Shown one piece after another: positions 1 to 13,046 of a stretch of 64,000 bases of DNA. Numbering within the stretch: the stretch's first letter is position 1; every line of letters begins with the position of its first letter. The DNA comes from Nymphaea colorata (Eukaryota > Streptophyta > Magnoliopsida > Nymphaeales > Nymphaeaceae): the NCBI RefSeq assembly GCF_008831285.2, contig NC_045139.1:16474354-16538353 (forward strand). Reading direction: 5' to 3'. The notes below the pieces were generated by a model, which had not been told where the DNA came from, made no database searches, and saw nothing but the letters and a program-made list of their open reading frames with translations. The position numbers and the translations under genes were made by a program.

Positions 1-1150
1 TGTTGTTTGCAGCCCATTCTATCTGTTGGAATACTTGAATTTGGGTTTGATTTAGTATTAAGACCCTTTTAGGATGTCATGAAGTATTGGGATTTCCTTC
101 GGATGTCATTTACTGTTGGGATTAGGTCTCTGAGATCTCATAATCTCAAATTGTTTTACTTTTACTTGAATTTGGCCATGTTTTGATTGGAATATATAAT
201 AAATGTGACATGAACTAATGCTCCTGATCTGCAGGAGCTTCGAGAAGATGCCAAAATTTGCAATTTTAAAGGCATTTGTTAGTTTTATCAATAATACATA
301 TTGAGAGCATACTTGCATTTGACGAATGACAATTGGGTGCTTGTAAATAATCTTTTCTTAATTCCCAACAAGCTCATCCATCATGCATACCAACAACAAG
401 CTTACATCTCAAGTTCTGTGTTTTTCTTTTTTGATTCATCCACCGTGTAATTGAATAAATCCATCTTTTGTTACTTAAATCATGTTAGCAGGAGTGACCG
501 AATGAGCATTGTTTCATTTTAAAAACGTATATATAATTTCATGTCATTCTTCTTTGTTTTCCCCAACTTTTTCAGGGGCGGTAGATTGAAATTGGATCTT
601 TTGGTCGTTTTAGTTCTAAAAGCCAAGATGTCCACGTTAGAGAACATACTAATAAACGCACTGTCGTATCGACTGGACGAGCCCGTTGGCAGTGAGTTGT
701 CTTCACCCGATTGGCGTTTCACCTTAAGAAGAGTCGCCCACCGCGTGACTATCTGCTTCCTATTCTGTTTGCCCTCTTAAATTCCAACAAACCGTAGAAT
801 TGGCATCTTGCATGCTTGAGCAATGCAAATGGAGGAGATCTGCAACTCTTCCTTTTTCTGAATGAAAAAGAACAAACTTATCCGCAATCTCATTTCAAAG
901 CTGAGAGATTGATAACTTAATATACATAAGATTTAGGACGCGATACAGTAAAAATACGCAAGCATTTAATCTCCAAATCCTGATACTCATACTCCACAGA
1001 CCAGAAGAAAAAATAGAAATTTTAGTATTCAATCAAAAGCCAACTCGTTATTGAAGAAATTTAACCAGAAAAAGTATCCGCAGTTCTCAAAAGAGTTCTA
1101 ATGACAGAAAAGGAGAGAACTGCAAGTTCATATCCAAGAAAAAAAGGGTG
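1..1150. other. Intergenic, no gene recognised
   Basis: AT-rich DNA with short scattered open frames only. None shows a recognisable domain, a plausible splice pattern or protein-like composition. It could be the far downstream or upstream flank of a gene outside the window. Confidence 0.5.
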
Positions 1151-1154
1151 AGCC

Positions 1155-1545
1155 GCGAGGCCCTTGGAGGGGACTGCATGTCTCGTCTTCCTCAAGCCAG
1201 AGACCGGCCGGAGTTGGAGTCCTGGCCGGAGCTAGAGGGAGGGACGAGAGGGGTGAACTTTGCTCTTGGGTGCTGCATTCATCTCTGAGGCACGGCAAGA
1301 TTTCATTAGCCTCAGAGCCAAACTTCAGCCCCGACCACCATCAAAATCCCAAAACCAAAAAAAAGCAACGACGAAGGAAGAAAAAGAAGAGAAGAAAAAA
1401 CAGCAAAACGAAACCCTAAGAGCCCATACACTCAAACGAGATCTCCTCGGCCTGAAACTTTCTCCCCAAATTCCAAGTGAACAACGAGGACGACCCAGAA
1501 AAGCTGCAACCCTTAAACCTAGAAGCGGTATAAATAGAGGAGGGA
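1155..1545 (-). promoter_or_regulatory. Orphan promoter and leader-like stretch (minus strand)
   Basis: Read on the minus strand, a TATTTATA element at about 1528-1536 is followed by a pyrimidine-rich stretch with the TTAGGGTTT motif (about 1410-1420) often found in plant 5' leaders, and then a GC-richer part with short open frames. This resembles a transcription start region. Every open frame downstream on this strand is short, and I could not build a gene from it. On the plus strand the same element reads TATAAATAG, so direction is not certain. It may be a non-coding transcript, a dead gene leader or chance. Confidence 0.25.
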
Positions 1546-1669
1546 GCGGGTCCCATTCTCGCCCTCGAAGAATTTGGACCGTCGGATTTGGATGCAAAAT
1601 CCACAAAATGAGATGTACTCCGGTCGGTTGAGAGTTCAAGTGCTATACTGCGTGTGGCCATTGTGGGTG

Positions 1670-1701
<32 letters not shown>

Positions 1702-1702
1702 C
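1670..1702. repeat. TA microsatellite
   Basis: About 30 bases of alternating TA with one interruption. Confidence 0.9.
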
Positions 1703-2044
1703 GTAAAATTTGAGTTAGTGGGTATATAGTGAGAAAATGAATCCCTTCCTTTCTTTTTCCAACACAAACATGCTTCAATACAAAAGGACACCCCAATGAA
1801 TAGTGTTAGTTTGTGCTTTTTTTTTGCGTTTTTATCCGAAGAAGGATTCACATCACGCGCTCATGCATCACACTTGGCTCTTTTTTTCTCCAATAGAATA
1901 TTTTTCATGATGTTCTTATTCCATTCTTCACAATTTTGAAGGCAACCAACCATTTACATATAGATCATTAAACCACCCGATAAAAGATGAATTGTTAAGA
2001 CACCGTGATCTTCGTCGCCATCGTCTTCCTTGTGCACCTGAGGA

Positions 2045-4434
2045 TCAGCTTTGTGCAGGTTTGGGTTTTGATTGAGCACGATCGTCTTCCTGGGGAATGA
2101 TCTTTCCCCAGAACCAGTGCTTCCTCCATATTAGTTCCATCTCTTCGATCGGCACGTTCTTGGTCTCCGGCAGGAAGAAGAAGATGAAGATGGTCATGAG
2201 GAGCACCCAGCCGGCGAAGAAGAAGAAGAGTCCGAACTTGAGGTGGCAGAGCATGGACAGGAAGACCTGGGCTATGACGAAGGTGAAAAGAAGGTTCACC
2301 GCCACATTGATGCACTGGCCTGCGGACCGAACCTCCAATGGGAATATCTCGCTGGGAACCAGCCATCCGAGAGGGCCCCATGACCAGGCGAAGGCGGCAA
2401 CGTAGGCACAGATCAAGAAGAGCACGAAGTTTGCCGAGCCCTTTGTTATTGTCCCGGTGCCGGACGTGCCGAATGTCTTGCCGATGACGACGCCGACCAG
2501 AAGCTGCATAATCATCCACAGCGTGCACCCAAGTTAGCAAAGAGATGCTTAGAAGCTTTTCGAAACTCGATCTTAATGGTACCCAAAAATTCAAAAAAAC
2601 TGGTTTGAGTACAAAACGAAGCTTTTTGATTTTGAAATATCATCCACAAGTGTCGTGTTTCACCTGGCTGATGAACATTTGGACGCCGCCCTCGAGGAAC
2701 AAGGCCCTGCGGCCGAACTTGTCGACGGTGCCGATCGAGACGAAGGTGGCGAGCACATTAACGAGGCCAGAGATCACGGCGGACATAAGCGAGGCTTCGT
2801 CTCCAAATCCAAGTGTCTTGAAGAGCACAGGAGCGTAGAACATGATGATGTTGATGCCGGTGAACTGCTGGAACATGGGAATGGCTATGGCCATCACAAG
2901 CTGAGGCCTGTACTTCTTCTGAAGGATGTTGGCCCATGGGTGCGCCACCTGCTTGGATGCCTCGCTGGCGTCGATTATGTCCTGCAACTCTTCTTCTACT
3001 TCGCTAGTTCCTCTGATCTTCTGGATTATAGCCTTTGCCTTCTCTACTTGTCCGCGTTCAATGAGGGAGTTGGGCGTTTCGGGGAGGAAGACGGCTCCAG
3101 CAAGCATGATGATTGCTGGTACTGCTGCTAGTGCAAGGGAAATTCTCCAACCATAGTCGCCATTGATTTTGCTGGTGCCATAGTTCACTAGGTTGGCGGC
3201 AAAGATGCCAATGGTGATGGCTAACTGGAAGCACATGTTCAGCGCTCCTCTGATCTTGGCAGGGGCCATTTCAGAGAGATACACCGGAACAGACTGCAAA
3301 AACACAGGTGGTAAGTTCTTCCGCTTGAAATTTCCATGTATCTCAAGTTAGAGAGAAGGAGGTCTGACTTGAGATCCATAGATTTCATAATGCGATACTT
3401 GCATCTTTTGATTCCAAATGATTTGAAATCATATGATCTAAAATCCTACAATCTCCCTCGAGAGTCTAAGATTGATCAGGTGATCAATGAGGATTTTGGT
3501 GATCGTTTTTCCCCCAAAAAAAAAACGAAATCTCCTACCTGATTAGCGAAGCCAACACCAACGCCCAAAAGCACGCGACCTACGATGAGCATGGTTACGT
3601 CCTTGGCAGCTCCATTGACGGCCGAACCGATAAGAAATGTGACACCACCGAAGAGCATTGATGGGAGTCGACCATAGAGACGAGTCATTGAGGAGGCAAA
3701 GAAAGATGCCAGCAGACCAGCTACGTACAGGGATGACGTGAACATGGTTAGCAGTTCGCTGTCGAATTTGCAGTACTGGTTCTCATGGGCCTGGAGCTGC
3801 TTGGCATAGACTTGCGGGAAGAATTGCTTCAAGAACGCGTCCATGGAAGTAACTCCCCCTGCATCACACACCATGAATCCCCACTTTCATTATTACTCTA
3901 TATCCCTCTCCTCCTCCCTCACATGACTGGTGGAGACTAAGTTTTCCGAATTGTTTCCATGTTTTCCCATCCCATTTGCCTAGAAAACAAAAGGGAATCC
4001 ATTTCCCGCAATTTTCAGGAAGTCTTTTCTTTGGTAAAACAGGAAATTCTTTCGTCATGTCTGAAAGGAGGCAGAACAATGCTAGGCTGCACCAGCCAGC
4101 TTCAGTGTCTTTTCTAAATCCATATTTTCTTTGTTTCCAGGAAAGAAAGAGAACGAAAACTCAATTAACATCATCATTTTGACAAGTAAACCGGCTAAAA
4201 CAAACAGCCCTGCTTGGAAAAAGAATCCAAGAAGCATGAACAAATAAGCAAACAAACAAAACGAAGACGGAGAAAAAAACAAAATCCTGGTGCTTCCTCA
4301 CCTGAGACTCCAATATCATATCCAAAGATAAGCCCACCAAATGCAGCCACAATGCAAGTGATGACCACAAAGCCGGTGACCTTCCCTGCATAGTGTTTCA
4401 CTTCCCCTGTTGGTGCAAACGATCCTCCTGCCAT
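2045..4434 (-). CDS. Sugar transport protein (STP/MST family H+/hexose symporter), copy A
   Basis: Plasma-membrane 12-helix proton/monosaccharide symporter of the major facilitator superfamily. Four exons read on the minus strand: 4434-4302, 3858-3539, 3293-2664 and 2503-2045, all GT-AG with matching phases, giving 513 residues, the usual STP length. Seen in sequence: [10 protein letters not shown] in helix 1 with the proton-coupling Asp at about 40; NQYCKFDS with the lid Cys at about 74 and its partner in MLCHLKFG (these pair in the known STP10 structure); the [14 protein letters not shown] signature; [11 protein letters not shown] after helix 6; QQFTGIN in helix 7; [12 protein letters not shown]; and [11 protein letters not shown] near the C-terminus. 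The start is chosen by the family N-terminus MAGG. It has one more intron than copy B at 57683-59756 (between the GGVQMFISQ and LLVG segments). The individual STP subtype cannot be assigned safely. Confidence 0.95.
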
Positions 4435-4676
4435 TTTCTCAACCTTGTGCTTTTTCTTTTCCCCTCTCTCTAGAGATCTCTCCTTTTTTTTTCTTTTTTT
4501 TTTTCTTTTTCTTCTTCTTTTTTTTCTGTTTTTTTTTTGGATTTTTCAGGTGACTTGGTGTAAGACCCTAGTCTGGGATTTCGCCCTTCCTAGCTTTTTA
4601 CACTTCCGCCCACTGCTTTCCACCTCCCGCCGTTACTCCACCCAAACCCTGATCTTTCCCCTGGCCTTCACCCCCC

Positions 4677-4683
4677 TTATATA
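4677..4683 (-). promoter_or_regulatory. TATA box of STP copy A
   Basis: TATATAA on the minus strand in a CG-rich setting, about 245 bases upstream of the ATG. The intervening leader is very purine-rich on the coding strand (T-rich tract at 4480-4545 on the plus strand). Confidence 0.65.
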
Positions 4684-5029
4684 GGCGAGGCCCAACCCTC
4701 CTCCTTTCAAAATTACCTCGTCCACGAACAACCTTCTAATTTTTAACTGTTCAACGCCATTATGGGAGGAAGTTAGCTCTTCTTTTTAGCCCCAAGAAAC
4801 GGGGTTGGTTCTTTACTGGGTTTAGGATGAAGGCTGACTTGGTCCTAAGCATCTGAACTTTTGGATCACAGTTTTTATCCGGGTGTGGATTATGTTGGTT
4901 TTCTTGGGGATAAGTTCTCTTGATTTAGGTCCATGTTTGAACCATATGATCTGTTTTGGGGTTGCTTGTGAGCTGTGTCCGTTTGGTTGTAGTAATACCT
5001 TAACTATATATATATGTCAATATATCCTA

Positions 5030-5350
5030 TTTGAAAAAAAATATTCGATTAAAAAATTTGATCGGATTTGGATTTAATAAATGGCATTCAATCGGATTCA
5101 GATATACATAAATATCTATCAGATGCAGATTCGGATTGGATTTATTTTTAAACAAATATCTTGTATTTAATGCTACTAAATTTTGAAAATTAGCAAAATT
5201 GGGCTCAAAATTCGGATTCCGATATAAATATAAAAACCGGATTTGGATATGACTTTTCTTTATTTTAATTTGAATCCGAATATGTGAATATCTGAAAAAA
5301 CGGATATGATTAAGGATATATCCAATTCAAATCCGATCAGTTCATCCTTA
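5030..5350. repeat. AT-rich interspersed repeat, 'CGGAT/ATCCG' family
   Basis: Repeated variants of CGGATTTGGAT, ATCCGAATATG and CGGATATGA in both orientations. The same words recur at 9330-9840, so this is a dispersed non-coding repeat. No open frame, terminal repeats or target duplication were found. Class unknown. Confidence 0.45.
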
Positions 5351-5479
5351 ACCTAACTGTTTGGTGGGTTGTGATCTGGTGTTGGTTTTTTGTTTTTCCT
5401 GGATAACTGGATAAGGGTTCAGATCCAATGATAAACTTGTGGATCTTCTATTGATTTGGAATTGGCCTAACCCGAAGAC

Positions 5480-5770
5480 CAACTGGGTCTGGAGGTGTAC
5501 AACGAGTCAAGCTAACTTGAACTCGACTTGTACCCACTCGGTTAAGCTCAACAAACGAGCCAAGTTCAAGTTTAGCTGAAAACTTGAGCTTATAAACAAG
5601 TTGAATTCGAGTTACATTGAAAATAAATAGTTGGTAAACAAGCTTAACTTGAGCTGTAGTGATTTACATTATGGTTGTTTTAAAACTAGACTGGGTCAAC
5701 GACTCAACTCACTAACCCAATGAGTCGGTCGCCTGCTGATCCGAGTCCAAGTCACGGTTTTGCCAACTAT
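5480..5770. repeat. CTCGAG/AAGCTTGAGC-rich interspersed repeat
   Basis: Imperfect iterations of GAGTCAAGCT, CTTGAACTCGACTTG, AACTTGAGCTTA and AACGAGCCAAG, similar in word content to the ends of the ~510-bp repeat at 6713 and 8314. No coding potential. Such sequence is common in plant intergenic DNA; the family is not assigned. Confidence 0.35.
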
Positions 5771-6130
5771 GCTTATAGGTGAATGGTTTGCTTGCACATT
5801 GAACTGTTAGTTGAAGGAAGTCAAAGGAACAAGAGGCCTCATAATATGTAAAGGGCTAATCTGTGGTGACTGGTGAGGTCATGAAAATCCAGTCCATTGC
5901 TTTTCTAAAATGAGAAGGATCAAAACCAAACTCAATTTCAATCTTTTTTTTTTTTCATTGAAGAGGAATAGATTTTGACAGTCATAATCCCCCTCCCTCT
6001 CTCTCTCATAAAAATGAAAACCTTTTGATGTTTGTGAGAAAATTTTTTCTTTCAAGTGTAAATCCGGCTATTTTATCTTTGAAAAAAATAGGAGAGGATG
6101 AGAAAGCTGAAAATTAAAATCTATTTTTAC

Positions 6131-6301
<171 letters not shown>

Positions 6302-6708
6302 TGTAACATATTTGATGAGAATCATCTAATTATTGAATTCAAAGAGACTAGATGATAGAGATTAAATTGCAATTATAAAACCAGCTTGTTCTCTCAAGAG
6401 TCCAAAATGGCCTTCAAAGGAAGAGAGACATAGACCTTTAAAAAAAAAAGGAGTTTCTTAAACGAAACTTTTTGTATCTTTTGATGGGTAACTTGGGCCC
6501 TTGAAAAGACATTATTTCTATATTTTTCAACTTAATTTTCACCATATGATTTCTTTGAAATCAATGGCCTAGATGATTCCGTCAAGGTCTGGCATACACA
6601 CGATCCAATGGGAATCCTCCACAGTCTGATCATGAACAAGCTAGGGGGTCCGAAATTGTTTGAAGAAAAGAAGCGTTCTAACTTTTGATGGCAGTATGTT
6701 GTAGGCTA

Positions 6709-6712
<4 letters not shown>

Positions 6713-6756
<44 letters not shown>

Positions 6757-7230
6757 CATTTGTCAGCTTATTAGACGGAAGTTTCAGCCTTGTTCTTCTT
6801 ATGACGCTACGATACCCCTATCCCTATTCAACAATATATTTTCTACGCTAGTTTTTCTTTAATCAGGGATGGAAGTTTACTCTTAGCAAGCGCTTTGCAA
6901 GGCGCAATCCCTGTCATATAATACAGACATGCATCGGGCTAAAGTATTTGGATGGCTAAAGAAATCCACATCATGAGAGAGCGAGATGTTAACAACCCAA
7001 CACCGGCCAAAAGGCCATCCATTATCTCAGCTTATGAAGTCATCGGCTGCATCGTCATCAACGATGACAACCTTTCGATTAAGTGTGAACACGAGTCCAG
7101 TCGAGCCTGAGTTCAGCCAGCTAGAGCTTCACTCAACTAATGAAACCTCGAGTTCGAGCTTGAGAATAGCTCGACAGAAGCAGCTCGAGCTCGAGCTCGA
7201 GCTCGACTCGATTAAGGCTCGACAAGCTCG
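6713..7230. repeat. Dispersed ~510-bp repeat, copy 1
   Basis: Begins with (TA)n at 6713-6752, then unique-looking sequence ending in an array of CTCGAG/GAGCTC words and ATTAAGGCTCGACAAGCT. The same sequence in the same order and orientation occurs at 8314-8822, estimated near 90 percent identical by eye. Copy 1 carries an extra ~30 bases at about 6932-6965 relative to copy 2. No coding capacity and no clear terminal inverted repeats. A TA tract at one border resembles TA-flanked small elements such as rice Micron, but that is only an analogy. Confidence 0.75.
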
Positions 7231-7898
7231 TTTGAATATATGGATTGTTACTTTGCCGAGCTCGACTCTATTAAGGCTCAACAAACTTGAATGGGCTTTT
7301 ATAAAAACTTGCATAATTAATTAACATCAATATACTGGTTTTTAAATTAAAAAACAAGTCGGATATTTAAAAAATCCTAAATGCCCTCATTGTTTACAAT
7401 TTTTTATTGCATTATTCTGTTATTTGTAATTTATTATGGAAAAAATAAGGCATATTTTTTTAAATGTTTGACTTCGCCTGATTTCTTCACGAGTATAACG
7501 TCCAATGTTTAATTATTTCAAAGCAATAATGCTTCTTTTCTGCTATCTTAAACCTTCATTTGCTTGCGAGCTCTAAATGACGTTTCTCTTTCAAAGGTGT
7601 GCAGATTTTTTAATGATAAAAATTTTATAAAACGAAAACAATTTGGTGAGCACCGGTCGCCAATTAGCAACATGAAAAAATTCCAATGTTTTATGAATTC
7701 GTTCTAATATTCCAAAATGAAACACTAATTCAGTGTTTCTATTGTCAAATGTCATCTAAAGTTTTGTTTTGAGAAATATATTGTAATTATGTCTAGTGTG
7801 TTTTGACAGATTTCAAAAGAACATTTATAACCAGATCTTTTTAAGAAATAACAGATGACATGTCTTTTTTTTTGTTTTTACTAAATGCCCTCTACTTT

Positions 7899-8041
7899 CA
7901 CTGGTGGAGCTATGAGGGGCACTTGAGTCATCAGCCGGCCCGGGGTTTGGTGTGCGCACTTTATGTTTTTGAGTCTCTTCAATTGATTTTTTGATGGGCT
8001 GAGCAGTGGCCCACACCAACAAACATGTATCTCCACCGCTG
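7899..8041. mobile_element. hAT-like MITE, short
   Basis: Left end CACTGGTGGAGCTA and right end, read in reverse complement, CAGCGGTGGAGATA form imperfect terminal inverted repeats of the hAT CAGTGG type, 143 bases apart. An 8-bp target duplication is not clear. Non-coding, so non-autonomous. Confidence 0.45.
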
Positions 8042-8310
8042 CAGCTTGTGACAGTTGTTTGAAACACAAATTACTATCATTCTATTTTCAACCAAAATAG
8101 GTATTCTTCAGTGAAATGCAAAGCCACAAAAAATGAGAAAATAAAATTACTATATATTAATAAAAATATTTTTTAATACAATTTGTGCAATACCTAATGC
8201 ATGATGAACTTCTTTATCTTAAAAGTCTTGATAATAGTCTTGATAATGATAATGACTTATTACCGTACAATATATATTTCCTTGAAACCACTATTTTCGA
8301 TTGTCAACTT

Positions 8311-8313
<3 letters not shown>

Positions 8314-8385
<72 letters not shown>

Positions 8386-8822
8386 CATTTGTCAGCTTAT
8401 TGGATGGAAGTTTCGGCATTGTTCTTCTTATGACACTACGATACCCTATCCCTATTCAAGAATATATTTTCTACGCTAGTTTTTCTTTAATCAGGGATGG
8501 AAGTTTACTCTTAGCGAGCGCTTTGCAAGGCCCAATCCATGTCACATAATGGAGACATGCATCTACATCATGAGAGAGCGAGATGTTAACAACCCCAACA
8601 CCGGCCAAAAGGCCATTCATTCTCTCACCTTATGAGGTCATGGGTTGCATCGGCATCAACGATGACAACTGTTTATCTTTCGATTAAGAGTGAACACGAG
8701 CCCAGTCGAGCCTGAGTTCAACCAACTAGAGCTCAACTCGACTAATGAAACCTCGAGTTCGAGCTCAAGAATAGCTCGACAGAAGCAGCTCGAGCTCGAC
8801 TCGATTAAGGCTCGACAAGCTA
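8314..8822. repeat. Dispersed ~510-bp repeat, copy 2
   Basis: Second copy of the sequence at 6713-7230, beginning with (TA)n at 8314-8381 and ending at GGCTCGACAAGCT, after which the flanks differ. The (TA)n tract is longer than in copy 1 and the CTCGAG array shorter. Confidence 0.75.
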
Positions 8823-9028
8823 CATGTGATGTTTTTTAGATATTATGACGGTCTCATAATTCAATATAGGGAAATGTTTTTATCAAGATCAAATTAAACC
8901 ACTAACCACCAAACGTTTCAATTTCCGTTAAGTTCATGGACTACAAATGTTGGCAAGCATGACATTCTAGTTGACGGGCGTACCATACAGTGGCGAAGCC
9001 ACATTAGTTGTCTACTCCAACCTTTTTC

Positions 9029-9053
9029 ATATATATATATATATATATATATA
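9029..9053. repeat. TA microsatellite
   Basis: About 24 bases of (AT)n. Confidence 0.9.
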
Positions 9054-9329
9054 CCTTAGGCCTAAAGGACTCCGTCGTGAGAAAAGAGGGTGGGCTTTAA
9101 CCACTATTCTTCTAACACTTTTCTGGTCAGATGTAGCCATTTTTCATATATCGCAAACTGGCATCATTTAATTGGACTACCCACTGAAACATAGTAATTG
9201 AATTGTAAATTTTAGGGACGTTAATGAACCTTGCTTGGATCAGATATTCTAAGACATGGAAAAAATTTAACAGTAATTGGATCATATTATAACTTAATAA
9301 ATGACATTTAAACATGCCGAAATTCCGTT

Positions 9330-9840
9330 TTAAATAAATATCTAACTGGATTCATATTCATATCCCCATTCAATTTCAATAAATATCATGTATCCAACAT
9401 CCATAGAAGTTTGTCCTTAACATATCGTTAAGCTCAATTATGTATGTAAAAGTCCTATTTAGATACAGATGTCAAAATAAAAGTCAGATTTACGAATTTA
9501 GAAATCAAAGTGGGATAAATTATAATATTTTCTCTATTCATATTCAAATCTAAATATGCGAGCATCCGGTGTATGCAAAAGTCATATTTATATACGGATC
9601 TGAAAATAAAAGTCGGATTTGAATTGTGAATTTAAAAAACCGGGTGAAATATGGTACAGACTTTTTCGTTATTCATATTCGAATTTAAATACGTAAGCAT
9701 CCAATCCAATAGACTTGACATTGACATGATTATGGGCATATTCAATCTAAATATAAACTGTTGATATCCGTAGTAAATTTAAGTTTGGATTTAGAATTTT
9801 TTTGGTGATGTTTGAATCGAATACTAGCTAGTGTTCAATT
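9330..9840. repeat. AT-rich interspersed repeat, 'CGGAT/ATCCG' family
   Basis: Shares short words with 5030-5350 (TTTAAATAAATATCT, AAAAGTCGGATTTG, ATTCGAATTTAAATACG). It contains an internal near-duplication: the motif around 9450-9560 (ATGTAAAAGTC, GTCAGATTTACG) recurs around 9570-9680. No coding capacity. Confidence 0.45.
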
Positions 9841-10026
9841 TCTCACATCACGCAGTTCACACTTCTTCATATGAAAGAAAGAAATACGGTAAGAATGAAA
9901 GTGGGTCTGGGTCCGATGTCATGTGGTAAGCTGTAAAATGGATCCGGGTCGGGTCGGGTAAAGCAGAAAGAGAGATGGCAACAACACCGATAAGGTTAAT
10001 CGGATGGTCCTGCTGACCTGCCAACT

Positions 10027-10036
10027 AAAACCCTAA
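10027..10036 (+). promoter_or_regulatory. Telo-box in PTB promoter/leader
   Basis: AAAACCCTAA, the plant telo-box (AAACCCTAA), just upstream of the CT-rich leader. Telo-boxes are common in promoters of genes for the translation and RNA machinery. Confidence 0.5.
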
Positions 10037-10203
10037 TCCCGTGACCTTTTTTTCTCCCCTTCTCTTTTTCTTGAGAAAAGTTTTCTTCTACAATAAAGAG
10101 CCCTGCCCTTCTGTCTCTCTCTCTCTCTTCCTCTATTTCCTCGATCGGTCTCAGTCTCTCCCCATCTCGGCGTTATTCGATCGCAGTAGGAAGACGAACC
10201 TGA

Positions 10204-10244
<41 letters not shown>

Positions 10245-12262
10245 CTCCCTCCCTCCCTCGCTCGCTCGTGTGTGGGGTAAAAATCCATCCGTAGGCGGAA
10301 AACCTACGTGATTTTCGTTTATGTGTCCGGCATGACGCGAAATGGGACATTGTTTTTGCACATAGCCTGATAAGGAAGTGGTTGAAGCAGTCGGGTCGAT
10401 AGAGAGACGGAGAAGAACAACTCAGAGGATCGCTTTTCCTTCCTTTTTCTTGGCGGTCTCTAATTGGTCTAGGTTATGACTTATGAGTTCTTTCGTCTTA
10501 ATTTTTTTAGAGATCTTTCCTTTTGGATTCGTTTTGTGTCTCTGTGCTCTTGATTGCTTTTGTTCGTGTCTAGGGCAGCCTAGGCATCCAATCAAAACCT
10601 TCAGTGTCTAGCTAGCGGCTAGTGGGAAATTAGCTAAGAAAAATTAGTAACTCGCGAGAGAGATATATTTGTGGTAGCTCCGAAAGTCCCGAAACTGTTG
10701 GACATCGTTAGTTAAAAATGGATTGCAGCATTTGATCTTCTTCGTGGTCAATACCCATGTGGGATTAATGTTAAGAACCTCTAAGCATGTCCTAACTATA
10801 ATATTTGCTTCCTATTATATATAGATAATACACTTTCTTAGAAATCTGAAATGTGAACCACTTACTGAGTGTTGGATAATCTCTCTTGGGCAGGACCTCT
10901 TAAAGGTTTTGTCATATAAAATAGTTGTGTTACTTAAAATGGAAATGTGTATTGATTTTGCTGTTCTTTTTATGGTAACATCTTCCATGGTACAGATGTT
11001 TAAGCATGTGAAACTTGGGATTATTTTGTTAGTAGGAAAAAGTGCAAAATATCATTTCTTTCTGGAGCTTGATTTGGACAAAGAAGTCTTCTTATGTTCC
11101 TCTTTCTCTAAGCAACTTCTTTAGATATCTAACTGTCAATGCTGAATGTGTAAATGATCCGACAGGAGCATTTGGTCGTTTTAGACATTCTAGCATGTCA
11201 TTATATTTTTAACTTATGGTCAAAGCAGACAACCTTTTCTTAAGCCGTGACAACGGTGTATAATCAAACTTAAACGTCATCCTTGGGCTTGTTTAGGCAT
11301 GCCATATGCAAGCAGAGCAAAATCTGTAACTTGATGTTGGACGAGCTAATTTGAAAATCAGCCTTTTCTTATTGTAGATTGATATTTGAAATGACTCTCT
11401 CTCTCTCTCTGGTGCTCCCGCCTACCATGCTAAGCTTCTGAATTTCACATACACGTTTGACTAACAAGGGTTACCATTCACCACATGAACACATGACCCA
11501 TTGTCTTACTACAATGGGACGATTAGCAGTAGATGAATTCTATCTGCCGCAGTATTCCACCATGTCACTAATGGGTGCTGCATTTATGTGAAAGATGAAA
11601 GCCAGATTTGATCATTTGATTGGAAGGATCTAGGAAGTGGAAAGCAAAGATTTTCTGAAAAATGTGAAATGAGAACTTTGAGAAAATAGGGCACCTTTTG
11701 TATCAGTAAAGTCAAATGGATCTTAAATGCATAAATGTGGTATATCACAAAATATACTGTTCATAGTAGAATAGACTACGAAGCTACTTTGCTGCTCACC
11801 ACTACTAAATCATGAGTCCAAGTCAAAAGTTGTTATTCTCTTGTTGAGCCAGGTGCTAAGATTGTTGTATCTTGTATCCATGGTGCAAACATAGGTTGTA
11901 ATTGCGCAAGGACATCTGAAAGAGAAATCAGGCCTTGAGAATCCTTAAACGGTAATGATTTCCCTACGCATTTACCAGTCAAAATTGGACTCCCTACCAA
12001 TCTCTTTTAGTTCAGTTCAAGATGTAATAACAAAATGTTAAAAGCTAAGTTGATTAAATGATTAACTATTTTTCTTTTTGAACCTTTTTTTTTGGCTAAA
12101 AAATTGTGTAATGGTATATATACATGGCTAACACCTATTTGTTTTTGGCTTAATCAAATGTCTTTCCATGTAATACACAATCTATCACTCAATGAAAATA
12201 ACTATTACATGCATTATTTATTGTTCATCATAGACAACAAATATCCTAATTTGACTTTTACA

Positions 12263-12267
12263 GTATA

Positions 12268-12348
<81 letters not shown>
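12263..12348. repeat. TA microsatellite
   Basis: About 85 bases of (TA)n with one break near 12275, inside the presumed PTB leader intron. Confidence 0.93.
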
Positions 12349-12350
<2 letters not shown>

Positions 12351-12989
12351 GCGCTTTATCGCTTTCCATTGTGTCATTGGGAGCACACGTTTTCAGTTTA
12401 ATATTAATCTTCACGCTACTGCCAATACGTTATTGTACTTTGCAGGAAAAACGCTAGTATGTGTCACTTAGCTGATACAAATGCCATCTATCTGCATTAA
12501 GGGACTGGACATGAGACCTTTAGGTTGAAGAAGTTGAAAATTTCAACACCTGGTGTGTGTCTCTGCTGACATAATTTGGAATGGGTCTGCCAACTCCAGC
12601 TTTCTAGTAAAAAGGAAAATAGTGACCCATTGTTGTGTTTGGCACGATTAATAATTCACAAAACACTTGTCTCAAGTTTCTAAAATTCTTGACACTGCCT
12701 TTATGAATCTTGAAAATTATGTCCAACTTTAGTAGTAGAAGTTGCTTAAGTCCTAGGTGCATGGCGAATCAAGGATTGACATGCCTATTTATAGAGAACT
12801 TTTGATCCATTTCTAGTAGTAGAAGTTGCTTTAGTCCTACGCGCATTTGAACCTAGGATTTACTGCCTAATTATCCATCCTTAGGCTGTCTAGTGCTAGA
12901 CGACTGATCTATGTTCTCGGTTCTGCTCATGCCTCACCAAGTCAGTTTGTCCTTTTCTTCACAATGTAAAGGCCTTCTCTCCCTCCCTT

Positions 12990-12999
12990 CCACTCTGTC

Positions 13000-13046
<47 letters not shown>
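12990..13046. repeat. CT/GTCT microsatellite
   Basis: (CT)n mixed with GTCTCT units, followed by a GAGGAG-rich stretch at 13072-13108. Lies inside the presumed PTB leader intron. Confidence 0.85.

Noticed and set aside
8988-9186. Possible further hAT-like element (CAGTGGCGAAGCC ... CCCACTG)
   Set aside because: The left end looks right, but the right end matches only over CAGTGG and the target duplication is poor, so it was not listed as a feature.
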